Of a DNA stretch of 64,000 nucleotides, positions 55,045 to 62,814 are shown piece by piece. The notes beneath the pieces are model-generated. The model worked only from the letters and a program-made list of their open reading frames with translations. It had not been told where the DNA came from and did not search any database. Every line of letters begins with the position of its first letter. Position 1 is the stretch's first letter. This DNA comes from Cellvibrio fontiphilus_A. GTDB taxonomy: Bacteria > Pseudomonadota > Gammaproteobacteria > Pseudomonadales > Cellvibrionaceae. The position numbers and the translations under genes were made by a program. The DNA lies in contig NZ_JBHRTF010000002.1 in the NCBI RefSeq assembly GCF_042646205.1, positions 124,001-188,000 of the forward strand, given 5' to 3'.

Positions 55045-57051
55045 ATGAACCACTCCTTACTGTTAGACACCGCTGTGCCCTCGTTGCTGGCCACCATGGA
55101 TGCGCTAACCCTTGAACCGGATTTCCAATTATTTTTTAAAAAAGCCGCTGCCGCCGTGCGCACACTGCTGGATGCCGATGGCACCGCCCTGATTTTGCTG
55201 GATGAAGAAAGCCAGACCTTTGAATACAAATTATTTGAAGGTGAACACCAGCATTTATTGAGTGCCTTCAAAGGCTTCCGCTTCAGTGCAAGCCAGGGTA
55301 TTTCAGGCCAGGCGCTGGCCAATAAACGCAGTATATTCACCCGCGATTACGCCACCGCGAGCGATGCTATTCCGCAGTTGGTCAACGCCGGTTTGCAATC
55401 CAACCTGGTGATTCCGCTTATCTCCTCCGACAAAGTGCTGGGGGTTATCGCCTCCTCCTGGTTTAAACACACCGATAAATGCGCCGAGGTATCGCCCCAA
55501 CTGCTGGCATTGGCCGAGCGGATTGCCAGCCAAATTGCCGTAGCCTGCCACCGCGAACAGCTGGAAGCCCAGTTGCGCTCGCTGGTGACTATCGACCCAC
55601 TCACCAAACTGCTCAATCGCCGCGGCATTCTGGACTGCCTGGATCACAGCCTGGAAAACCTGCGTCGCTACCAGCGCGGTTTTGCGTTGTTTTTTATCGA
55701 TGTCGATGGCCTCAAGGCCGCCAATGACCACTGGGGTCATGAAACTGGCGACCTGCTCTTGCGCGATGTCGCCCAGCGCCTGGGGGATGTGATGCGCAAA
55801 GGCGACCAATTAGGGCGTTTAGGCGGCGATGAATTCCTGATTATTGCCGAGTGCGACCAGGCCCATATCGAGTTGCTGGCCAAGCGCTTTTTGCAGGCCT
55901 TGCGGGTGCCCTATGGCAGCGGGCGCAAACGCGGGCGACTGAGTGGCAGTATCGGTGTGGTGCTGGCACCACAGGATGGGGAGGACGAAATCAGCTTGAT
56001 GCGCAAAGCCGACGCCGCCATGTATCTGGCCAAAAGCCAGGGCGGCGACCGCTATCAGCGCGCCTCGGTTAAAGCGACACTACCGCAGGAGCAACTGATT
56101 TCCATCGTCGATGTGGAAGGCGCGCTGGAGCGCAGCGAATTGCAGCTCTGGTATCAGCCTATTTGCCACCTGCAGGATTTATCGCTGGTGGGTTTTGAAG
56201 CACTGCTGCGCTGGTGCAAGCCCGATGGTGAAGTCATTAGCGCTGGCCCGCTGATCCAGGCCTTTGAAGCGGCCCGTGGCGACCTGGAATACCGTGTAGG
56301 CAACTGGGTACTGCGCGAGGCGGCGCGCCAGATGAAACTCTGGAACCGGGGCGATTTTGCACCCGACATTCACATCAATATTTCACCGCGCCACTTTTTG
56401 CACCCCTCATTTTTACTGGAGCTGCAAAACCTCTGCGAACGCCACCCGGGGTTTGGCAAAGCGCTCATTATCGAGATTACCGAAACCGCCATGCTGGAGG
56501 ATTTGGAGCGCGCCAAACGGATTATGCTGCGCTGCCGCGATTTGGGTGCACGTATGGCGGTGGATGATTTTGGCACCGGCTATGCCTCGCTCACTTACAT
56601 CAAACGCCTGCCGCTGGATATCATCAAAATCGATCGCTCCTTTGTGGCCGACCTGCCCGGCAATCGGGTGGATTGGGATATCACCCAAGGCATTGTCTCC
56701 ATCGCCCATGCGCTGGGTTTGACGGTGGTGGCGGAAGGTGCTGAAACCTTTGAGCAAATCGGCTGTTTGCGCGAACTGAATTGCGACCAGGTGCAGGGTT
56801 ATTTTATCCATCGCCCCATGCCATTTAGCGATGCGCAGGGCTGGCTGGATCGCAAAAGCCAGCGCCCAAACGGTGGCATCCACATTAAACCGCTGCATGC
56901 AGTCAATGGCCGCAAAACCTCTGCCCTCAACAACAAACTGGTAAGCGCTGCCTGCTTACAGGGCCAATCGCTAGCGCCGGGCCAAACCCTGTCGCCAGAG
57001 TTTATGGACCCGCGCTACACCTTGGGCAATCCGCAGCCGCGCTCCGCCTGA
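55045..57051 (+). CDS. GAF-GGDEF-EAL c-di-GMP metabolism protein
   Basis: 668 residues, no membrane segment. GAF domain about 20-175 (LLDADGTALILLDEESQ, QGISGQALANK). GGDEF about 185-345 with the intact active site GGDEF (260-264) and an inhibitory RxxD site (RKGD) five residues before it. EAL about 355-605 with EALLRW (E385) and DDFGTGYASL, so both diguanylate cyclase and phosphodiesterase sites appear functional. The C-terminal 60 residues have no recognised domain. No clear ribosome-binding site before the ATG; an internal ATG at 55096 is possible. Confidence 0.92.
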   Translation: MNHSLLLDTAVPSLLATMDALTLEPDFQLFFKKAAAAVRTLLDADGTALILLDEESQTFEYKLFEGEHQHLLSAFKGFRFSASQGISGQALANKRSIFTRDYATASDAIPQLVNAGLQSNLVIPLISSDKVLGVIASSWFKHTDKCAEVSPQLLALAERIASQIAVACHREQLEAQLRSLVTIDPLTKLLNRRGILDCLDHSLENLRRYQRGFALFFIDVDGLKAANDHWGHETGDLLLRDVAQRLGDVMRKGDQLGRLGGDEFLIIAECDQAHIELLAKRFLQALRVPYGSGRKRGRLSGSIGVVLAPQDGEDEISLMRKADAAMYLAKSQGGDRYQRASVKATLPQEQLISIVDVEGALERSELQLWYQPICHLQDLSLVGFEALLRWCKPDGEVISAGPLIQAFEAARGDLEYRVGNWVLREAARQMKLWNRGDFAPDIHINISPRHFLHPSFLLELQNLCERHPGFGKALIIEITETAMLEDLERAKRIMLRCRDLGARMAVDDFGTGYASLTYIKRLPLDIIKIDRSFVADLPGNRVDWDITQGIVSIAHALGLTVVAEGAETFEQIGCLRELNCDQVQGYFIHRPMPFSDAQGWLDRKSQRPNGGIHIKPLHAVNGRKTSALNNKLVSAACLQGQSLAPGQTLSPEFMDPRYTLGNPQPRSA

Positions 57052-57098
57052 CATGAAGCGAAGTAGACGAAAGAAATAGAAAAGTGTGAATGGGGGAA

Positions 57099-57314
57099 TC
57101 AATAGTGGACGGGCAAGCGCCGCAGCATATCCTGCCGCGCGCTGATCAAATCCTTGTAGGTCTGGATCATGGTGAAATCCACTTTGTTGCCATTGAGTTT
57201 TAACTCGGCAAGCTGGCGCTCATAGTCGGAAATTTCACGGATCAATTTATCGCGCATTAAATCTGTGCGATTGACATTAAAATCCGCTTTCAGGTTTTTA
57301 CTTTGCCGTCTCAT
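57099..57314 (-). CDS. Small hypothetical protein
   Basis: 71 residues from the ATG at 57314, which has GGGAG eight bases upstream; a GTG at 57323 would add three residues. Highly charged, predicted helical (LIREISDYERQLAELKLNG and DLISARQDMLRRLPVHY), coiled-coil-like. No recognised family. Lies convergent with the GGDEF-EAL gene. May be a protein-interaction adaptor. Function unknown. Confidence 0.55.
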   Translation of the reverse strand: MRRQSKNLKADFNVNRTDLMRDKLIREISDYERQLAELKLNGNKVDFTMIQTYKDLISARQDMLRRLPVHY

Positions 57315-57559
57315 TGTTAACACTCCCTAAGAAACACTCATTCTGAGCAATTAAACGCGCCACAAGCGCAGTACGCGCCCAAGCGCCCGTTAAAGGCCAA
57401 GCCCTAAGGGGAAGACTAGCGCAGATGCATGGCGGCAACAGTGCGCGACTTAGAATATTTTCTTATCGGCTGCAGGGCAGATTGGTTATAAAAGATACAC
57501 CTATCCGCGTGGATAGCTGCCAAAGCCCCGGCGCCACTGGGGGGTAATAGGCTGCTTGC

Positions 57560-58429
57560 TTACACCTTTTGCAGCAACCCGGCCCAATCAAAACGGCAAT
57601 CACCCAGCGCATAAAAATGTGGGTTGAGGATATCTTCGCGGCTGTTGTACTGGAGCGGGGGCAACCCCACAGTTGCCTCCACCACGGCACCACCCGCCGC
57701 TTCCAGCACCGCTTGTGCCGCTGCGGTATCCCACTCGGAGGTGGGCGCGAGGCGCGGGTAAAAATCAGCCAGGCCTTCTGCGATCACACAAAACTTCAGT
57801 GAACTGCCCGCGTTGCTGGTTTCAATTGGCCCCGGCCAACGCTGTTTGATGGCATCCAACAAATCCACCGTGGCCTGGGTGCCGTGGCGATGGCTGAGCA
57901 AGAGTGTCAGGGGTTGTTGTTGCGCGGCGCGCTCCTGCAAGCTGCGCACCCGAATCGGGTGGGGCGCCTGATCGCCCTGGTATTTCCAGGCGCCAACCCA
58001 AGCGGGCTGCTGGGCGCTAAGTACACCGATATAGCCGGTATCGGTGGTGGGTTGGTGCACTATGCCAAGCATGGCGCGGCCGTTATGGATCAGCGCAATA
58101 TTCACCGTGAACTGGCCATTGCGGGCAATAAATTCCTTGGTGCCATCCAGCGGATCAACCAGCCAGTAGCTGTGCCAGTGCTGGCGGTCGGTAAAATCCG
58201 GCAGCTCGGCCTCCTCGGAGATAATCGGCAAATCCAACAGTTGGGGCAGCCCCGCTGCAATCACTGTGTGCGCGGCGGTATCGGCCGCAGTCAGTGGCGA
58301 TTCATCGGACTTGTGGGTAACGGCAAAACCTTCCTGCTGGTTGTAAACGACCATAATCGCCTCGCCAGCGCGGCGCGCAAGGTCAACCAGTTGCTCAATC
58401 AGCTGTAGGCTAATAGGGTTATTGTCCAT
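57560..58429 (-). CDS. cysQ: 3'(2'),5'-bisphosphate nucleotidase CysQ
   Basis: 289 residues. The inositol-monophosphatase superfamily shows the metal site EEAELPD, DPLDGTKEF (the second and third metal ligands) and WDTAAAQAVLEAAGG. It hydrolyses 3'-phosphoadenosine 5'-phosphate formed in sulfate assimilation. Its start overlaps the 3' end of nudE by 11 bp, so the pair is translationally coupled. Confidence 0.95.
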   Translation of the reverse strand: MDNNPISLQLIEQLVDLARRAGEAIMVVYNQQEGFAVTHKSDESPLTAADTAAHTVIAAGLPQLLDLPIISEEAELPDFTDRQHWHSYWLVDPLDGTKEFIARNGQFTVNIALIHNGRAMLGIVHQPTTDTGYIGVLSAQQPAWVGAWKYQGDQAPHPIRVRSLQERAAQQQPLTLLLSHRHGTQATVDLLDAIKQRWPGPIETSNAGSSLKFCVIAEGLADFYPRLAPTSEWDTAAAQAVLEAAGGAVVEATVGLPPLQYNSREDILNPHFYALGDCRFDWAGLLQKV

Positions 58430-59015
58430 GGCCAGGAGCCTCCGGTGTCACCAGCGGTGAGTCTACTTGCAGGCGCCCGGCAAGCCACTCGCGCGCCATA
58501 AAAAGTGCGGCAATACTGCGGCCCTCACACACATCGGGGCGCATAATCAACTGCAGCAAATCCGCGAGCGGGAAAGGCACCACTTCAATCGGCTCAGGTT
58601 CATCGCCTTCAAGGCGCTGCGCGTATAAGTCCCAGGCGAGCACAATATTAATGCCGTGTTCCATATAGGCTGGCGAGAGGTTAATTTTTTTCAGGAACTG
58701 CAATTTGCGCGCGCCGTAACCCACCTCTTCCTTCAATTCGCGGTTGGCAGCCTCCAGCAGGCTTTCGCCCTGATCGATGGCGCCTTTGGGTAAAGCGAGG
58801 TGGTAATCCTCAATCCCGACCGCATATTCACGCACCAAAAGCACCGTATTTTCATCCAGCAGGGGTACAATAAGCACCGCGCCCGGGCCGCCGGTGCAGA
58901 GTTTTTCATAGGTGCGCTCCTCGCCATTGCTAAAGCGCAAGTGGATTTCATCGGCGCGGAACAACCGGCTGCGCGCTACGGTGGCGCGCTTGAAAATACT
59001 GGGTTTATTGGGCAT
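58419..59015 (-). CDS. nudE: ADP compounds hydrolase NudE
   Basis: 198 residues. The Nudix box GAIDQGESLLEAANREL plus KEEVGYG matches GX5EX7REUXEEXGU. Family members hydrolyse ADP-ribose, NADH and diadenosine polyphosphates. First gene of the nudE-cysQ unit; divergent from yrfG. In E. coli nudE also stands next to yrfG-hslR-hslO, so the neighbourhood is conserved. Confidence 0.93.
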   Translation of the reverse strand: MPNKPSIFKRATVARSRLFRADEIHLRFSNGEERTYEKLCTGGPGAVLIVPLLDENTVLLVREYAVGIEDYHLALPKGAIDQGESLLEAANRELKEEVGYGARKLQFLKKINLSPAYMEHGINIVLAWDLYAQRLEGDEPEPIEVVPFPLADLLQLIMRPDVCEGRSIAALFMAREWLAGRLQVDSPLVTPEAPGHGQ

Positions 59016-59059
59016 AGGCGATAAGGGCAGTCTGAATAAAAGTGGCTAGAGACAATATT

Positions 59060-59722
59060 ATGATCAACTGGGATTTAATAGATACCGTCATGTTGGATAT
59101 GGATGGTACCTTGTTAGACCTTCACTTCGACAATTTTTTTTGGCTGGATCACCTGCCCCAGCGCTACGCCGAAATTCACAAGGTGGATCTGGCCGAAGCC
59201 AATGCCAAATTAAAAAACCACATCCAACAATATGAAGGCACACTGCAGTGGTACTGCCTGGAATTTTGGTCCAAGGCGTTGGATGTAGATATCCCCAGCT
59301 TGAAAGAAGAAGTGAAACACAAAATCCAGATTCGCCCGCACGTAGGTGAATTTCTTACGCGCTTGCGCGCACTGGGCAAAAAAGTCCTGCTGGTCACCAA
59401 TGCTCACCCGCAAAGCCTGTCACTCAAAATGGAAGTGACGCAAATTGATTCGCTACTGGATGTGATTATTTCCTCGCATCAATTTAACGAACCCAAAGAG
59501 TCGCAAAAATTTTGGCAGCAGCTGCAAGCGTTTGAGCATTTTGATCCCGAACGCACCCTGTTTATCGACGACACTGTGCGCATTCTCGATTCCGCCAAAA
59601 CCTTTGGCATTAAATATTTAATTGGCATTCATCAACCCGATAGCCAAATGGAACGGCGCATGGAGCAGTACCCTGCCATTCACCATTTCGATGAAATCAT
59701 GCCGGACCCAGTTGCTGTATGA
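59060..59722 (+). CDS. yrfG: HAD-family GMP/IMP nucleotidase YrfG
   Basis: 220 residues from the ATG at 59060, which matches the length of E. coli YrfG; a GTG 18 bp earlier is also open. HAD motif I DMDGTLLD (D13 and D15), motif II VTNAH, and motif IV FIDDTVRILDSA. It dephosphorylates purine nucleotides. The stop overlaps hslR by 4 bp (ATGA). Part of the yrfG-hslR-hslO run. Confidence 0.92.
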   Translation: MINWDLIDTVMLDMDGTLLDLHFDNFFWLDHLPQRYAEIHKVDLAEANAKLKNHIQQYEGTLQWYCLEFWSKALDVDIPSLKEEVKHKIQIRPHVGEFLTRLRALGKKVLLVTNAHPQSLSLKMEVTQIDSLLDVIISSHQFNEPKESQKFWQQLQAFEHFDPERTLFIDDTVRILDSAKTFGIKYLIGIHQPDSQMERRMEQYPAIHHFDEIMPDPVAV

Positions 59723-60153
59723 GTAAACAAAAACAACTTCACGACGATGAGGATGATGACAAAATCCGCATCGATAAATGGCTCTGGGCCGCACGCTTTT
59801 TTAAAACGCGGATGCTCGCCAAGCAGGCGATTGATGGCGGGAAAATCCATTGCGATGGTCAGCGCGTTAAACCCAGCAAAGAAGCACTGGTCGGATTGGA
59901 ATTAACTATCCGCCAGGATTGGGATGAAAAAACGGTGATCATTAAAGCGCTCTCAGCCCAACGGCGTGGCGCACCGGAAGCGGCGCTACTTTATGAAGAA
60001 ACCGAGCAGAGTAAAGCCCTGCGCGAAAAACGCGCCGCTGAACGCAAAGCGGGCTTGGGCAGTTTTATTGTGAGCGACCATCGTCCCAACAAAAAAGAAC
60101 GCCGCCATATTCATCGCTTCCAGCGAATTAATTTGCTGGGCGATAGTGATTAG
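59719..60153 (+). CDS. hslR: Heat-shock protein 15 (S4-domain)
   Basis: 144 residues. S4 RNA-binding domain at about 14-75 (IRIDKWLWAARFFKTRMLAKQ), with the basic C-terminal tail RPNKKERRHIHRFQ typical of Hsp15. It binds 50S subunits carrying blocked nascent chains and recycles them. Overlaps the yrfG stop; hslO follows after the palindromic element. Confidence 0.95.
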   Translation: MSKQKQLHDDEDDDKIRIDKWLWAARFFKTRMLAKQAIDGGKIHCDGQRVKPSKEALVGLELTIRQDWDEKTVIIKALSAQRRGAPEAALLYEETEQSKALREKRAAERKAGLGSFIVSDHRPNKKERRHIHRFQRINLLGDSD

Positions 60154-60175
60154 ATTTCATTTTTTGCACTGTTCC

Positions 60176-60281
60176 GCAGGATGGCAGACAGCCGGTCAAG
60201 ACACGCCGTAAATCCATCCATGGAGGCTTGTCGTCGACATCCATGTCTCCGACAGTCTTGCCCAACTGTCTGCCACCCTGC
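60176..60281 (+). repeat. Long palindromic element, copy 1 (hslR-hslO spacer)
   Basis: Arms of 27 nt (60176-60202 and 60255-60281, 23 of 27 complementary) enclose a 52-nt core (60203-60254) with an inner hairpin GTCG-TC-GACAT-CC-ATGTC-TC-CGAC. Core shared 49/52 with copy 2 at 62663-62772. It forms most of the 162-bp spacer. Confidence 0.85.
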
Positions 60282-60315
60282 TGAGATCTGCGTAATTTTT
60301 TAAAGAGATTCCACC

Positions 60316-61221
60316 ATGCCAAGTAACGACTTACTGCACCGCTTTTTATTTGATGACTGCGATATTCGCGGTGAAATTATTACCCTGGGCGATAGCTATC
60401 GCGAAGTGCTCAGCCACAATCCACAGGCGCCCGCCATCCATCGCCTGCTGGGTGAATTTCTCGCGGCAGTGGGTTTGTTATCCAGCACCTTAAAATTTGA
60501 TGGCAAAATTATTTTACAAGCGCGCGGTGACGGTGCCATTTCCACGATTATGGCGGAGTGTAACCATCACAACAGCTTACGTGGCATTGTGCGTTTGCAT
60601 CCCGAGGCTGAACTAAGCGATGACTTGGCGCAAACGGGCAACCTGCAACAATTACTCGGCAACGGTGTTTTGGTGATTACCATTGAACCCCAGCGCACCG
60701 AAAATTTTGGCGGCAAACTCGAACGTCACCAAGGCATAGTGCCGATGGATGCCGACAACCTGGCCGGTTGCCTGGAACATTATTTCCAGCAATCGGAACA
60801 GCTCGCGACCCGCATTTGGTTTGCGGCAAATGAAAATACTGTGAGTGGCTTTTTAGTGCAGGCCCTGCCGCAGCAATTAATTACCAATGCTGATGACAAC
60901 CGCGACAAATGGGAAACCGTTATCGCTCTGGCCGACACCATTAAACAAGAAGAACTATTGGAGCTTGAACACAGCACCGTGCTCTACCGTTTGTTTAACG
61001 AACACCCCCTGCGTTTGTTTGAACCCAAAGCCCTGCACTTTGCGTGCAGCTGCTCACGCGAGCGCAGCGCCAGTGCATTATTATCTATTGGAAAAGAGGA
61101 GGTAGAAGAGCTGCTGGTAGAGCGCGGCAGTATTGATATCGACTGCCAATTCTGCAACCAGCATTATCATTTTGCTGCCGATGAAATTCGTCAGTTGTTA
61201 GGCGGAAATGTATTGCATTAA
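60316..61221 (+). CDS. hslO: Redox-regulated chaperone Hsp33
   Basis: 301 residues. The zinc/redox switch cysteines are intact: CxC at 244 and 246 (CSCSRE) and CxxC at 277 and 280 (CQFC). On oxidation these form disulfides and activate the holdase. The N-terminal substrate domain starts LLHRFLFDDCDIRGE. Follows hslR as in E. coli. The ribosome-binding site is AAAGAG. Confidence 0.96.
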   Translation: MPSNDLLHRFLFDDCDIRGEIITLGDSYREVLSHNPQAPAIHRLLGEFLAAVGLLSSTLKFDGKIILQARGDGAISTIMAECNHHNSLRGIVRLHPEAELSDDLAQTGNLQQLLGNGVLVITIEPQRTENFGGKLERHQGIVPMDADNLAGCLEHYFQQSEQLATRIWFAANENTVSGFLVQALPQQLITNADDNRDKWETVIALADTIKQEELLELEHSTVLYRLFNEHPLRLFEPKALHFACSCSRERSASALLSIGKEEVEELLVERGSIDIDCQFCNQHYHFAADEIRQLLGGNVLH

Positions 61222-61234
61222 AACCGTTTTTTTA

Positions 61235-61262
61235 GCGCTCGGGCAATTGTCTGCCCGAGCGC
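61235..61262. terminator. Hairpin between hslO and gntP
   Basis: Perfect 11-bp stem GCGCTCGGGCA/TGCCCGAGCGC (61235-61245, 61252-61262) with a 6-nt loop, and a second hairpin GCCTGA/TCAGGC (61261-61280). It lies between the convergent genes; flanking T tracts are poor, so termination efficiency is uncertain. Confidence 0.55.
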
Positions 61263-61294
61263 CTGATTAAAAAGTCAGGCATTAAATTAAATAA

Positions 61295-62608
61295 TCAAAC
61301 AAAAATATCTAACACCAACACACCCATCAGCCCCACCACACCCACAATAGTTTCCATCAGCGTCCAGGATTTAAACGTGTCCTTGATGCTTAAATTAAAA
61401 TATTCCTTGTACATCCAAAAACCCGAATCATTCACGTGGGAGCACATCAAGCTGCCTGCGCCAATTGCCAGCACCATCAAGTTGGGGTCGGCGCCAGTGA
61501 GTGGAATAATTGGCGCAACTATACCCGCCGCAGTTAAACCGGCGACTGTGGCGGAACCCAAGGCGATGCGGATAATAGTGGCGATCAACCAAGCCAAAAC
61601 CAGTGGGTTGAGTGCAACGGTCTTTAGCGAATAAGCCAGCTGCTCACTCACACCACTCTCCACCATCACTTGTTTAAGCGCACCTGCGCCCGCAACAATT
61701 AATAAAATCACCGCAATATCTTTTATCGCATCGCCATAAATGGCCATCACTCGCGCCATACTCATGCCGCGTTTTATACCCAGCGTATAAGTGGCAAGTG
61801 CAAGCGCAATCAATAGCACAATCATCGAATTGCTAAGCAACTGTACCCAGGGCGTTTGCGCTATGGCACCCGGCAATAAATAAATAGCAAGGCTGGACAA
61901 GGCGATCATCACTACCGGTAAGAGTGATGTAAAAAAACTGTTGGCAATACCGGGTAGTTGATCGGAAGGTAAATCGGTAGGCTCGAATGTAGCAAGCGGT
62001 GTACTGCGAATATTTTTTAATCGCGCGCTGAAAATCGGGCCAGCGATAATCATGGTGGGGATGGCAACAATAATTCCATAAAATAATGTTGTGCCCATAT
62101 CAGCACCAAATTGCGGAATGAGTGCAACTGGCGAGGGATGCGGCGGCAAGAAACCGTGGGTTACTGACAGCGCGGCGAGCAGCGGAATACCCAAATAAAC
62201 CGCGGGCAATTTGGTTTGGTACATCACCGAAAAAACCAAGGGCACCAGCAACACAAAACCCACGTTATAAAACAGTGGCAAGCCCACAATAAAACCGGTC
62301 AGCATGAGCGCCCAGGTAATATATTTTTTACCGCACCAGCGCATTAAGCTGCTGCTGATTTGCTGCGCCGCACCGGATTCTGCCACCAGCTTTCCAAACA
62401 TGGCACCCACACACAAAATGACAGCCAGCGAGCCAAGAATACTGCCAATACCGGTTTCAATAACACCGGGGATTTTTTCCAGCGGAATACCCAGCATAAC
62501 GGCGGCGGCAATGGATGAAACCAAAAACGCCAGAAAGGGGTTCAGTTTTACGCCGGTGATTAATATCACCAGAATCAGAATGGCAATCACAACAGCGGCT
62601 ATGGCCAT
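61295..62608 (-). CDS. GntP-family gluconate/organic acid permease
   Basis: 437 residues with about 12 to 14 hydrophobic segments. Family features include LNPFLAFLVSSIAAAVMLGIP near the start, HGFLPPHPSPVALI and GSLMCSHVNDSGFW. GntP proteins are proton symporters for gluconate, idonate or related acids; the exact substrate cannot be read from sequence. A stretch AAGGAGACT before the ATG is a strong ribosome-binding site. No gluconate kinase lies nearby in the window. Confidence 0.9.
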   Translation of the reverse strand: MAIAAVVIAILILVILITGVKLNPFLAFLVSSIAAAVMLGIPLEKIPGVIETGIGSILGSLAVILCVGAMFGKLVAESGAAQQISSSLMRWCGKKYITWALMLTGFIVGLPLFYNVGFVLLVPLVFSVMYQTKLPAVYLGIPLLAALSVTHGFLPPHPSPVALIPQFGADMGTTLFYGIIVAIPTMIIAGPIFSARLKNIRSTPLATFEPTDLPSDQLPGIANSFFTSLLPVVMIALSSLAIYLLPGAIAQTPWVQLLSNSMIVLLIALALATYTLGIKRGMSMARVMAIYGDAIKDIAVILLIVAGAGALKQVMVESGVSEQLAYSLKTVALNPLVLAWLIATIIRIALGSATVAGLTAAGIVAPIIPLTGADPNLMVLAIGAGSLMCSHVNDSGFWMYKEYFNLSIKDTFKSWTLMETIVGVVGLMGVLVLDIFV

Positions 62609-62662
62609 GAAGTCTCCTTTTTATTTATTGATTATTTTTAGATTAACTTGAGCTGCTAGAGC

Positions 62663-62772
62663 GAGTTGAATTTCAAGTTGCTGTTTGAGACACGCCGTAA
62701 ATCCATCCCTGGAGGCTTGTCGTCGGCATCCATGCCTCCGACAGTCTCAAACAGCAACTTGAACTTCACCTC
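62663..62772 (+). repeat. Long palindromic element, copy 2 (gntP-dbpA spacer)
   Basis: Arms of 29 nt (62663-62691 and 62744-62772, 27 of 29 complementary, the inner 20 perfect) around the 52-nt core (62692-62743). The arm sequence is unrelated to that of copy 1 whereas the core is nearly identical. The inner hairpin stem is GGCAT/ATGCC instead of GACAT/ATGTC, a compensatory pair change. Confidence 0.88.
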
Positions 62773-62814
62773 TTGTCACTTCGATAAAAAGTTATACCAA
62801 TAACTAAACGCCAG

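Noticed and set aside
60176..60281. Integron attC site
   Set aside because: No GTTRRRY-type core sites or integrase gene; the conserved part is the centre and the arms vary, the reverse of attC.
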